DNA from: Nitrospira sp. UBA6493
GTDB lineage: Bacteria > Nitrospirota > Nitrospiria > Nitrospirales > Nitrospiraceae
Direction of reading: 5' to 3'
NCBI GenBank assembly: GCA_002435325.1
Contig: DJMJ01000032.1
Span: 3,074-67,073 of the forward strand
DNA length: 64,000 nucleotides
The notes below the pieces were generated by a model, which saw only the letters and a program-made list of their open reading frames with translations, did no database searches and had not been told where the DNA came from. Numbering within the stretch: the stretch's first letter is position 1; every line of letters begins with the position of its first letter. Both the position numbers and the translations under genes were made by a program. Of the stretch, positions 7,731-17,200 are shown piece after piece.

Positions 7731-7842
7731 ACTTCTCGTGAACAGTGAACCGTCAAACGCGAAAGGATTGATACTTGGCTCCACCTTCCGCGTCCCAACT
7801 CAATTCACTTCTCACGTCCCACCTTTCACATTTCACGCATTA
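7731..7842. repeat. Degenerate TTCAC-type tandem repeat upstream of the 7318 gene
   Basis: About 110 bp with repeated units TTCAC, TCTCACGT, TTTCACA and TTTCACGC, clearest at 7795-7838. It lies between the vWA stop and the start of the small hypothetical gene, both on the minus strand, and is the counterpart of 7258-7323. Confidence 0.5.
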
Positions 7843-10800
7843 CGTCGTCAATCGTTGATAAATTCTCGGCAACTTCGCGGGCAAGGCCTCGACACGGTCG
7901 ATCACGGCAAACTGCACATCTCCGTACATGCGGCGGAGGTAGGCATCGGCATCCCGATCGATCGTCACGCAAAAAGGCCCGATCCCCGCCTGCCGGGCTT
8001 CGCGAAGCGCGGCCTTGGTATCTTCCAGCGAATAATCGTCTTTATAGTCTCCGTCCAGGGGACGGCCGTCACTGATCAGGACCAGGAGCTTTGTCCGGGC
8101 CTCGCGCGCCCGCAGCCGCGCCGTCGCATGGCGGATTACTGCCCCGTCGCGGTTCTGCTGCCGGGGGAGTAGCCCTCCCAACCGCTGCGCCGTAGCCGGC
8201 CCCAAACGCTCGTCGAAATCCTTTACCACCGCGCACTCGACCTGCCCCCGCCCCTGCCCGGAATAGGCAAATAGCGCGTACTGGTCGCCGACCGCTTCCA
8301 ACGCTTCGCACAGAAGTACCAGACTTTCCTTCTCAATGTCGATGACCCGCCGGCCATTTTCAAGCTGCCGGCTCGTCGAACCGCTGACATCGACCAAAAA
8401 CGCGACAGCGACGTCACGCTCCTTTTTTTCATGGCGCACGTAAATCCGGTCGCTGCCTTCCATCCCCGCCCGCTGCTCGACTACCCGCCTGACCACCGCG
8501 TCGATATCCAAATCTTCGCCGTCCGCCTGGGCCGCCGTCCGCCGGAATGCCGGGGGGCGCAGGCTTTCAAAAAACCGGCGGAGCGATTTGATCGCGCTGC
8601 GATGCGCGGCCAACGTGGCGGCCACCGACTCGTCGGACCCCGCCTCAGCCATCCGTTCAACCACCCGGCACCAATGGGGGCGATAATCCTGAATCGCTAC
8701 ATCCCATTCCGGATACCGAATTTGTCGCACTCCGTCGCCGACCGGCTCGTCCGTCAACCGCTGCTCGACCGGCAGGGCCAGCATCTCCTCCACCACCGAC
8801 GGCAACGCCCGTCCGCCACCCAACACGTCGCCCATCGTATCGTGTCTCTGCCCGCCGGAACTCTGCCCGCTTCCGCCCTGCTCTTTGGAGCCGCCGCCGC
8901 CACTGGCGATGTGTTCCACCTCCGCCTGCTGCTCTGCTTCGTCACGCTCCTGCTCCGGGTCGCGCGTGATGAACTCGGGATTCATCTCCCCGCGATAGAC
9001 CCAATTCGTGATCGGACGATAGTCGTCGCCGCTCTGCTCAGAGCCGGTCGGCCCCACCCCGGCCTCATGTGTCTCTTCGACTGTCTGGTCTGATTGAATC
9101 ATCTCAGCCTTAGGTGCCAATAGTTCCTCCATGCGGAGGTACACCGCATGCGCAAGACGGACGACATCCTCCGCCGTCGCGGCAGATGCAACTGCCGGCT
9201 GGCTCATCTCCCACAGCAACGCAACCTCTTCCTGCACGGCACGCGGCACCGCCGAAGCAGCCGACTCACCGGTCGAGAGACGCAGCAGGCAATCGACCAT
9301 CAATTCTTTCACGGTCAGCCCATGCGCCGGATCGCGCGGCGTCACCGCCTCGCCTGCCAGGCGCTGCAAGTCCCGTTGAAGACCGGGATACTCGCGCTGC
9401 AGATGGGCTTCGACCCGCGCATCTTCGAGGACCATCCAAAGGTCCTGCATGAGCCGCGGATGGGGATAGAGCCGAAACAGCGCCGCCAATGAGGCCGGCT
9501 GCCGGTCGCCACGCCCATAGCGCTGGCATACCCCAGACACCACATCTCCCAGTGGCGCGAGCGTCAACCGGTACGTGCCAAATTCCAAATGCCCCGCCTC
9601 ATGGGCGGCCATCGCCAGATAGAGTCGTACGTTCTCATCATAGGTGGGATACCGTCGAAGCAATGCCGGCAAAGCGATCGTCCGTCCATCGGCGGTGACC
9701 GTCGCGCGGGCGCCGTCCGCCGCGGCAGAGTCCGGCAAGGCCTGAATCATAACGTCGGTGCCGCACAGCCCTTGGACAAACAATTTGACGGTCCGCGCCA
9801 CTTGCCGGAGCGGCACGCCGCTCAACGCCTGTTCCACCGAGGACAGCGACTGCTGTGACTCCAATCCAAAATAGGCGCGGGCTCCTTCGGCACTGTAGGC
9901 CAGCACTTCCATCCCGGCCTTGAACCAGTTCTCAAATCGCGTGACGGCATCGACGGACAGGCCAATCATGCCGATGATTTCCGGGGCCCGCCGAAGATAG
10001 GAGAGCGCCGCCTCCGCATCCTTCTCCGCCAGTAACCCGCCGTATTGCACAACCTTCACCTGCCACTCGACGGACGGCAGCGCCCGGAGCAGTTTCGGAG
10101 ATTCGGCCAGCCAGGCAATAGCCGATGCGGGCGACTGATCGGCCAATACCGTTCCCAACGACACCACTTTCGAGCGAACCGCCGGCTGCTCGATATCACC
10201 CAAAATCGAGGGGCTGGTGCGTAAAAACTCCATCGTGACCAGATAGTCCGGCTTGCCGATCGTATTCGGCTGAATCAGCTTCATGCCGAACGCCACCCAG
10301 CTCCGAATTTCACTCAGGCCCAGCACCGGCGCTACTGCGGAAATCTGCCGGATATATTCGAGCCCCACCACAACATCGATCTGCGTCAACTCCACCCCGA
10401 TATCGAGCCAGGGTTGAAGTTGCTCAGACGGAAGCACCGCGAGAATCTGGGGAGCCGTGCGGAGATATTCCAACGTGACGTTGGCATCTTGTTCCGCAAA
10501 CTCAAGGCCCGTGGCTAAGATGGCATGCCGCGCGGTTTCCCCCTCAACGATGCCAAGAATCCGCGGACTGTCCTTGAAATACTTGAGCGCCGTCGCCCCG
10601 GAGGATTCAGCCAAGGCAATACCGAGGTCCAGCCAAGCGACGATACAGGCCAATCCCGCGCGGCGATCCAGCTCGGGCAAAGCCTCAATCGCGGCGCGAA
10701 CCACTTTCTCAGACACTTCGCCCAGTTCGTCGAGCATCGCCAGCGTGGCGGCCACCGGCTCTGGCTTGCCCCCCATCAGGGCCAGCCGAGCCACGAGCTG

Positions 10801-10872
10801 TTCCGCCGGCGCGGAACCGAGCTCTTCTGCCAAACGATCTTTCAATGCTGTTTTTGCTTGCGATGCGGCCAT
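7840..10872 (-). CDS. CbbO/NorD-like vWA-domain protein
   Basis: 1010 residues. The N-terminal third has about six repeats of roughly 45 residues with a core like LEYLRTAPQIL, helical and likely a scaffold. A middle domain contains HEAGHLEFGTY (HExxH, about residues 424-428). An acidic, low-complexity linker follows. The C-terminal vWA domain (from about 800) has a perfect MIDAS motif DVSGSTS and a later SDGRP. This layout matches CbbO/NorD proteins, which work with CbbQ/NorQ AAA+ ATPases to activate metalloenzymes. Such a partner lies at 13312-14130. The target is unknown: no RuBisCO or nitric oxide reductase gene is in the window. The start is ATG 10872; GTG 10881 is the longer option. Confidence 0.82.
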   Translation of the reverse strand: MAASQAKTALKDRLAEELGSAPAEQLVARLALMGGKPEPVAATLAMLDELGEVSEKVVRAAIEALPELDRRAGLACIVAWLDLGIALAESSGATALKYFKDSPRILGIVEGETARHAILATGLEFAEQDANVTLEYLRTAPQILAVLPSEQLQPWLDIGVELTQIDVVVGLEYIRQISAVAPVLGLSEIRSWVAFGMKLIQPNTIGKPDYLVTMEFLRTSPSILGDIEQPAVRSKVVSLGTVLADQSPASAIAWLAESPKLLRALPSVEWQVKVVQYGGLLAEKDAEAALSYLRRAPEIIGMIGLSVDAVTRFENWFKAGMEVLAYSAEGARAYFGLESQQSLSSVEQALSGVPLRQVARTVKLFVQGLCGTDVMIQALPDSAAADGARATVTADGRTIALPALLRRYPTYDENVRLYLAMAAHEAGHLEFGTYRLTLAPLGDVVSGVCQRYGRGDRQPASLAALFRLYPHPRLMQDLWMVLEDARVEAHLQREYPGLQRDLQRLAGEAVTPRDPAHGLTVKELMVDCLLRLSTGESAASAVPRAVQEEVALLWEMSQPAVASAATAEDVVRLAHAVYLRMEELLAPKAEMIQSDQTVEETHEAGVGPTGSEQSGDDYRPITNWVYRGEMNPEFITRDPEQERDEAEQQAEVEHIASGGGGSKEQGGSGQSSGGQRHDTMGDVLGGGRALPSVVEEMLALPVEQRLTDEPVGDGVRQIRYPEWDVAIQDYRPHWCRVVERMAEAGSDESVAATLAAHRSAIKSLRRFFESLRPPAFRRTAAQADGEDLDIDAVVRRVVEQRAGMEGSDRIYVRHEKKERDVAVAFLVDVSGSTSRQLENGRRVIDIEKESLVLLCEALEAVGDQYALFAYSGQGRGQVECAVVKDFDERLGPATAQRLGGLLPRQQNRDGAVIRHATARLRAREARTKLLVLISDGRPLDGDYKDDYSLEDTKAALREARQAGIGPFCVTIDRDADAYLRRMYGDVQFAVIDRVEALPAKLPRIYQRLTT

Positions 10873-10974
10873 GATCCTCACTCAAAATCCAGGAAGCTGT
10901 GGATTGTAAAGAACGCCCTGGCGCTTGTAAACTAGCGTCTTCACCGCTTTGCGTAGCGACGAGAGGAACAGACC

Positions 10975-11409
10975 ATGGCCGAGCCCAAGCAGGATAGCCT
11001 CGATAAAATGTGGAAATACGTGAAGGGGTTTGCCGAGAAAAGCGGCACCACCATGCACCCCAACCCTGCCGTGACGGAAGCCGTAGTGAAGGGCCTGGCG
11101 ATGCATGTGGAGGAACTCGGGAAACCACTCTGTCCCTGCAACTTCTACAAAGACAAGCAGGCCGAAGCCAAGCTGCGCCGCTGGATGTGCGCGTGCGACG
11201 AGATGCAGATCTACAAATACTGCCACTGCCTCTTGTTCGTCCGTGAAGACGGCATGCCGATTACCGAATACCTCCCCGAAGGGCACGAGGGACGAGAGGT
11301 ATACGGACTCATCACAGACCCAACGCCTGACAAGGGCCGCGCCCTCAAACACAAAGCGGCGACGGGACAAACTGCCACGGACAAGGATTCATCAACACCA
11401 ACGCCATAA
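10975..11409 (+). CDS. Ferredoxin:thioredoxin reductase catalytic subunit (FtrB-like)
   Basis: 144 residues. The cysteine pattern is Cys53-Pro-Cys55, 16 residues, Cys72-Ala-Cys74, 8 residues, Cys83-His-Cys85. This is the spacing of the FTR catalytic chain (CPC-X16-CPC-X8-CHC), with Ala replacing the middle Pro. These residues hold a [4Fe-4S] cluster beside a redox disulfide that passes electrons from ferredoxin to thioredoxin. No variable (FtrA) subunit is adjacent. The C-terminal roughly 25 residues are a polar tail. AGAGGAACAGACC precedes the ATG. It is followed by a secreted protein 5 nt downstream and is divergent from the vWA gene. Confidence 0.88.
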   Translation: MAEPKQDSLDKMWKYVKGFAEKSGTTMHPNPAVTEAVVKGLAMHVEELGKPLCPCNFYKDKQAEAKLRRWMCACDEMQIYKYCHCLLFVREDGMPITEYLPEGHEGREVYGLITDPTPDKGRALKHKAATGQTATDKDSSTPTP

Positions 11410-11414
11410 CGACC

Positions 11415-11996
11415 ATGCGATACCCCAACCGACTCCGGTTTGGATTCGTCCTCTTTGTCCTACTTGGATGCCTGTCCTCCCTGCCTGGAGAGGCGATTGA
11501 ACCACCCCCGTCAAATCCGCCGCCACTGAACGAGAAAGAGCTGCTGCCCTACAAACTCAAAGGGCACGCCCGCCTGGCGGGCCAGGCCTTCCTTAGTTCG
11601 ACATCAGGAAAAGCCATCACCCAAGCGGGCGTGCCGGTGTACCTGATTCCGATGACCTCCTATACCCGTTTCTGGTTTAACCGCCACGTACGCTCGTCTC
11701 CTTGCACATCGAAAGACGAGGCCGCAGCAGATTGCACGCACGAAGCCATCCCGCAACTGCTGGCTGAAAAACGGCTAGCGCCATACCTTCGCACGACGAG
11801 GGCGAACCCGACCGGACACTTCTGGTTCACAAAACTTCCCGCCGGGCGCTATTACATCATAAGCGTCATGGAAGGAGGAGCCGGCTCACACCAAGAGGAG
11901 CGAGCGGCGGGAATCGCCTGGCTGATCGTGGATCTCGAAGCAGGAGAGAAGGCGACCAACCTCGTCGTCACCGACTGCAAAATCTGGCTCTGTTAA
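11415..11996 (+). CDS. Secreted hypothetical protein with carboxypeptidase-regulatory-like fold
   Basis: 193 residues. The N-terminal signal peptide runs roughly MRYPNRLRFGFVLFVLLG to SLPGEA, followed by a proline-rich linker. The remainder holds GKAITQAGVPVYLIPMT and TGHFWFTKLPAGRYYIISV. These resemble the beta-sandwich repeat of carboxypeptidase regulatory/CnaB-like domains (a 'variable input' strand followed by 'GxFxFxxLPAGxY'). Four Cys in the mature part could form disulfides. It starts 5 nt after the FTR gene and is probably cotranscribed, though the functional link is not obvious. Confidence 0.72.
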   Translation: MRYPNRLRFGFVLFVLLGCLSSLPGEAIEPPPSNPPPLNEKELLPYKLKGHARLAGQAFLSSTSGKAITQAGVPVYLIPMTSYTRFWFNRHVRSSPCTSKDEAAADCTHEAIPQLLAEKRLAPYLRTTRANPTGHFWFTKLPAGRYYIISVMEGGAGSHQEERAAGIAWLIVDLEAGEKATNLVVTDCKIWLC

Positions 11997-12022
11997 CAAA
12001 CACTCTCTTCGATTTTTCCCCT

Positions 12023-12478
12023 TCACTCCCACCCGCTCACCTCATACCCCTTCTCGATCAGACACCGCACCACCGCATCGGCATAGGCCGGATCCGGCTC
12101 TGTCGGGCCGTAGGCGCCGCCGGCCACACCCATGATCAGGCCAAGTCCGCCTCCGACGACCGCCCCGATGACGACACCCCCGCCCCCGCCGATCAATCCG
12201 GCTGAGGCCCCGCTGCCCGCTCCGATAATCGCCCCCAACACCCCGCCCTTGGCAGCGCTGCCGGTACGATTGACGCCCGACCGCAACCCCGCCCGCTCGG
12301 CCTTAGCCTCGCAGGCCTCAATATCCTGCTGTGCCGCCACCTTGCCGGTCAGCTGCAAATGCTTATTGGACCGCAGAGCTGGCGTCGGCGCCGCACATGC
12401 CACTACACTTATCAGCAACGAAATGGCCACGAGGCGATAGAACACTCGACTCATCACACAAACGCTTTCTCTGACCAT
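12023..12478 (-). CDS. Glycine-zipper lipoprotein
   Basis: 151 residues from ATG 12478, chosen because GAAGGA lies seven bases before it and a lipoprotein signal peptide follows (hydrophobic stretch ending VVAC, Cys28). After a short conserved segment with Cys (QDIEACEAKAERAG) comes a Gly/Ala-rich zipper (GGVLGAIIGAGSGASAGLIG and continuation). The end is ADAVVRCLIEKGYEVSGWE. Such proteins are outer-membrane-associated or form membrane oligomers. It is a clear paralogue of the next gene upstream (12533-12967): same order, same end motif (CL.EKGYEV.GW). Confidence 0.82.
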   Translation of the reverse strand: MVRESVCVMSRVFYRLVAISLLISVVACAAPTPALRSNKHLQLTGKVAAQQDIEACEAKAERAGLRSGVNRTGSAAKGGVLGAIIGAGSGASAGLIGGGGGVVIGAVVGGGLGLIMGVAGGAYGPTEPDPAYADAVVRCLIEKGYEVSGWE

Positions 12479-12532
12479 TTTCATTTCCTTCACATTAGCG
12501 AAGGAGTCCCACCGACCCCCTCAGCCTCCCCC

Positions 12533-12967
12533 TCACTGCCACCCTGTCACCTCATATCCCTTCTCGTGTAAACAGCGATTGACGAAATTTGTATAGGCCT
12601 CCGGCGGATGAGACGGGCCAAAGGCGGCGTGGAAAAGTCCCGCAAACAAGCCCCAGACGGCGCCACTCGCGGCCCCGATCGCGGAGCCACGCCCGGCGGC
12701 GCCTGAGATGGCACCGCCAACCGCCCCGGCCGCCGCGCCGATCCCCGCGCCTGCCGCCGTGCTGCCAGCCACACGGCCGGCTTTGCCGCTGCCCTCTTCC
12801 GCGCCGGCAGACTCGGCTAATTGCTTGCAGGATTCAATGTCCTGTTCCGCGACTTCTTTTCCCACCGATTGCCAGTGAGAATTGGGATACAAGATAGGCT
12901 TTGCACTCGAACAAGCTGAAGTCAACAGGAATAGCATTACGAACACGACCGGTTCCCATCGTGTCAT
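12533..12967 (-). CDS. Glycine-zipper lipoprotein, paralogue of the 12023 gene
   Basis: 144 residues beginning MTRWEPVVFVMLFLLTSAC, a lipoprotein signal with Cys19. It shares with its neighbour the segment GKEVAEQDIESCKQLAESAG, the glycine zipper, and the C-terminus FVNRCLHEKGYEVTGW. Its ATG overlaps the stop of the DUF167 gene by ATGA, so translation is probably coupled. The longer frame reaching 13204 reads across the DUF167 gene and is rejected. The pair looks like a tandem duplication that has since diverged. Confidence 0.85.
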   Translation of the reverse strand: MTRWEPVVFVMLFLLTSACSSAKPILYPNSHWQSVGKEVAEQDIESCKQLAESAGAEEGSGKAGRVAGSTAAGAGIGAAAGAVGGAISGAAGRGSAIGAASGAVWGLFAGLFHAAFGPSHPPEAYTNFVNRCLHEKGYEVTGWQ

Positions 12968-13284
12968 GAAGCCACCGGTCCTTTCCCTGTTGCCAAGCCC
13001 AATCGCGCCAGCACCTCCGCGGCTGCCAGCGTTTTGCACAAGACCCGTTTGTGCCGCCCCCCAGCGCCAGAATGAATCGCGAGCGTTGAGGGAGGCACCG
13101 CAAGACGCTCTGCAAGAAACGCGAGCAAGGCCTCGTTCGCCCGCCCATCGACTGAAGGCGCTGCCACGCGAATCTTGAGCGCGTCCCCGTGCAGACCGAC
13201 GCACTCGGACTTGGAGGCTTTCGGCTGCACCTGAATCGTGAGGATCGCGCCGCCCTTGGTGTCCTGCACGATCTGATGCGTCAT
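12964..13284 (-). CDS. DUF167 (YggU) family protein
   Basis: 106 residues. It matches the small alpha/beta YggU/DUF167 family by VQPKASKSECVG, ALKIRVAAPSVDGRANEALL (19 of it contiguous) and LAIHSGAGGRHKRVL. The biochemical role of the family is not settled. It overlaps the following lipoprotein gene by 4 nt (ATGA) and starts about 28 bp after the CbbQ-like stop, so it likely belongs to the same transcript. Confidence 0.9.
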   Translation of the reverse strand: MTHQIVQDTKGGAILTIQVQPKASKSECVGLHGDALKIRVAAPSVDGRANEALLAFLAERLAVPPSTLAIHSGAGGRHKRVLCKTLAAAEVLARLGLATGKGPVAS

Positions 13285-13311
13285 GCGTGAAAGGAGTCGT
13301 GACGGGGTGAA

Positions 13312-14130
13312 CTAGAAAATGGCTTTGACGAGTTCCTGAATACTGCGCTGCATATCGTGATCATCGGTGATAGGACGGGCGATGGCCACATCGCAGGCCT
13401 GATCGGGCGCGACCCCTTGCTTGATCAAAGTTCCGGCATAAATCAGCAGCCGGGTGCTCACGCCTTCTTCCAGCCCATGATTTTTGAGGTTGCGGACTTT
13501 GCCGCCCAGCTTGACGAGCTTCTCGGCCAGGTCCAGGCTCACGCCCGCCTCCCGCTCCACCACGGTGGTTTCGACGGCGGCAGACGGATAGTCGAACTCT
13601 ATCGCCATGAACCGTTGCTTGGTGCTTTGTTTCAAGTCTTTGAGCACGCTTTGGTAGCCGGGGTTATAAGAAATGACGAGCATGAAATCGTCAGCCGCCT
13701 CGACGATCTGGCCCTTCTTTTCGATCGGCAGCACCCGGCGGTCGTCGCTCAGCGGATGGATGATCACCGTCGTATCTTTCCGCGCCTCGACGACTTCGTC
13801 GAGATAGACAATGGCCCCGTGCTTGACGCCAAGCGTCAGCGGGCCATCCACCCATACAGTCTCCTGTCCCTTGAGCAGATACCGTCCGACCAGATCGGAC
13901 GCCGTCAGATCTTCATGGCACGCGACCGTAATGAGCGGCCGGCCCAACGCGTAGGCCATATGCTGGACAAACCGGGTCTTGCCGCATCCGGTCGGTCCCT
14001 TCAGCATCACCGGCATCTTGTTGTTCGCGGCAATCGTAAACAGACCGACTTCGCCCCGCACCTCGGCATAAAACGGCTCTCGGTCGATGCGGAACGACTG
14101 GATATCGAGCTCTCGTCCTACCTGACTCAT
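13312..14130 (-). CDS. CbbQ/NirQ/NorQ-type MoxR AAA+ ATPase
   Basis: 272 residues. Walker A GPTGCGKT is at 45-52, Walker B AIVYLDEVVEA at about 107, then LPIEKKGQIVEA and a sensor-1 SYNPGYQ. The C-terminal part, with GVSTRLLIYAGTLI and DVARPIxDD-like text, is that of the CbbQ/NorQ C-domain. These ATPases pair with vWA proteins (CbbO/NorD) to remodel metalloenzymes; the window's CbbO-like gene is at 7840-10872, on the same strand but separated by two plus-strand genes. ATG 14130 is preferred (GAAGGATCAC before it; MSQVGRELD start). The longer 297-residue frame has an unlikely leader. Confidence 0.88.
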   Translation of the reverse strand: MSQVGRELDIQSFRIDREPFYAEVRGEVGLFTIAANNKMPVMLKGPTGCGKTRFVQHMAYALGRPLITVACHEDLTASDLVGRYLLKGQETVWVDGPLTLGVKHGAIVYLDEVVEARKDTTVIIHPLSDDRRVLPIEKKGQIVEAADDFMLVISYNPGYQSVLKDLKQSTKQRFMAIEFDYPSAAVETTVVEREAGVSLDLAEKLVKLGGKVRNLKNHGLEEGVSTRLLIYAGTLIKQGVAPDQACDVAIARPITDDHDMQRSIQELVKAIF

Positions 14131-14211
14131 GTGATCCTTCTCTTCTGCATGGAGGAAATAGGAGGAACGATAAACGGAACGACAGGGGAAGATCAAGCGA
14201 TTCAACGCAGA

Positions 14212-17200
14212 TTAGGAGGACCGTACCGCTTTCGCTCCATCCAGCACCTCACGAACCTTCTCGGCTAACGCGGTGGGCGTGAAAGGTTTTTGCAAAAAGG
14301 ACGTATCCTGCTTGATGCCGCCCTGGGAGAACACTGGATGATCGGGATAGCCGGACATATAGAGCACCTTCATATCGGGACGCACTAGCAGCAGCTTCTC
14401 GGCCACTTCGGGGCCGCTCATCTGCGGCATCACGACGTCCGTCAGGAGCAAATGAATGGTCCCGAGATACTTCGTACCGGCCAACAACGCCTCAATCCCG
14501 TGGCGCGCTTCCAGCACCGTATACCCCTGCAACCGCAACGTTTCATGCACCAACCCTCTGACCGCCGGCTCGTCTTCCACCAGGAGGATTGTTTCCCGGC
14601 CCTGCACATTCTCTTTGTTGGGAGCCTCGGGAGCTCCATTTTCCACCAAACCATCCACACGCGGAAAATATATTTTAAAGGTGGTACCACTCCCCACCTT
14701 GGTCTCCACCCCGATCACGCCGCCGCTCTGTTTCACAATCCCGTAGACTGTGGACAACCCCAATCCTGTGCCTTTGCCTTTGTCCTTCGTTGTAAAGAAG
14801 GGCTCGAAAATGTGCGACTGCGTTTCCTCATCCATGCCATGGCCCGTATCTTTCACGGCCAGCAACACATAGTTCCCCTTCTCCAAGACGAGCATGTCAC
14901 GGAATGTTTTTTTTCTGATCGAAACATTGCGCGTCTCCACCGTCAACCGCCCTCCGGTCGGCATGGCATCGCGGGCATTGACCGCCAGATTCATGATAAT
15001 CTGCTCAATCTGCCCGGGATCAGCCTTGATCGCGCCCAGATCCGGATCGAGCTCAGAACAAAGCTCGACAATGTCCTCTCCCAAGAGGCGCCGTAGCATG
15101 CCATCCATGTTCGCGACCAGCGCATTCAGATCCACGATTTTCGTCGCGACAAATTGGCGGCGGCTGAAGGCCAAGAGCTGCCCCGTCAAGCTGGCGGCGC
15201 GATCCGCCGCCTTCTTCACTTCTTCAAGTTCTCGCTTTGACGGATCTCCTGCCGACAAGCGGCTGAGCACCAGCTCGCTGTACCCGCGAATCACTGTGAG
15301 CAGATTATTGAAATCATGGGCCACGCCACCGGCCAGCCGTCCGACCGCCTCCATTTTCTGGGACTGCCGGAGCTGCGCCTCCGTCTGATGCAGCGCCTTC
15401 ACGGCCTTGGTCCGCTCGCCGAACTGTCCTAGCTTCAAACCGATGTCCGTCGCCATCTTGAGCAGTTCTTCATCCGGCTCACGGACATACCGGCTGAAGA
15501 ATTCGATCACGCCTTCCACTTCCTCACCGACCTTGACCGGCAACCCAAACCCTCCGTGCAACCCCACTTGCGCCGCGAGGCTCGACCGCACAAAACGGGG
15601 ATCGACCGTCACATCCACCACCCAGTAGGGTTCTCCGCTAGCCCACACCCGTCCCGGCAGCCCCTCTCCGGAATGAAACGACTGCTGCCAGTCCGCCGAC
15701 ACAAACTCGTCGCCCTTGAACGTCGGCGCCTGCCATTGGTTCAAGCACCGCAACACACTGGTTTGTTTGTCGAACCGCCAAAATACGCCATAATCCCACT
15801 CCAGACTCTCGCCGACCGCCTGAATCACCCGCGGTGCCGCCTCTTCCAACGTCACCGATTCGGACAGCACCCGTGTCACCGCGTATTGCGACGCCAGCCG
15901 CCGTTCGGCTTTCCGCCGATCGGTGATGTCTCGAATGAACGCGCTGAAAATATAGGCGTCGCCGATGCGGGCGGGAGACACCGACAATTCGACCGGAAAC
16001 TCCCGGCCCTCGCGATGCCGCGCCGTGACTTCAATCCGGCGATTGAGAATGGGGCCCTTCCCGGTCTTAAGGAACTCACGCAATCCCAGCTGCTGCGCAT
16101 CACGGTCTCGCTCCGGAATCACCGTCTCCGCCAACAGCTGGCCCAACACTTCTTCCCGAGACCATCCGAAGATGGCAGTCGCCTGGGCATTCCAATCGGT
16201 GATGACCCCGGCCGCATCGATAGTAATGACGCCGTCCAGCGCCGTATCGACGATAGCGCGATTCCGCTCCTGGCTTTGCAGCAGCGCCGCCTCTGCGGCG
16301 CGCGCCCAGGCGCTTTCCTGTTGCGCCTGCCGATATTCCGCCCGCAGCCGCCCGGTGGACCACAAAAGCAGCCCCAGCAGCGGAATCCAAATCACCAACG
16401 CCCCACCGCCCACTTTCCAGAAGATCACCGACCGGATTGGCGAGAGGACGGCATCGCGGTCCATGCGAACCAAGACCGTCCAGCCCAATCCTGGAAAATC
16501 TCCATACCCTTTCGTCATGGCATAGCCTGTCACGACCGGCACATGCCGCCGCCGATGCTCTTCCTCCACATACCCCGGATCGCCCTGCAGACCGAGTTGC
16601 GCCGAGGGAAGGCCCATTTCCAAAAGATTCAGCGGCGAGTTGAAATGCTGGGAGGAATCGACGAACGCCACCCCCTTCTTGTCCAACATTTGATATTCAA
16701 TCGCGCCCACAAACGCTTCATGCAACTGGAGCGACCGAATAGTCCTGGTCGTCACGGCTTCCAACACCGTCACCGACACCCGTGCGGTGACCACCCCAAG
16801 AAACGTGTCCTCGGCATCGAGAATCGGAGCAGTAAACGACACCGTGGCGCCTCCTGATTCACCTTCGTGACTCATCACCTCGCCCACGACTACATCCCGT
16901 TGTCCATGTGCCGTATTGAACCACTCACTCTGACTATAGTCTTGGCCGACCATCTCCGATTCGGTGGCGGCAACCACCACACCCTGTTGATTTGTCACTG
17001 CCAACGACACATACATCGGAGCGTAGGCGGTCTTCACCCAATTCAGATAGCTGGCCAGATAGCTCCGATCCGACGACCGGAGCGCAAAGGCCCGCGCCAT
17101 CATCCGCGCATCGCCAAAACGCTCGAAAAGCAACCGGTCAAGCTTGTCGGTTACTTCGGCGGCGGCCAATGTGAGCTGATGACCGGACGCTCCCAAAAAC

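Noticed and set aside
15556..16857. 433-codon plus-strand open frame opposite the hybrid histidine kinase
   Set aside because: It is antisense to intact sensor, PAS and GAF domains, has a low-complexity Arg/His/Pro composition and no ribosome-binding site: a GC-driven shadow.
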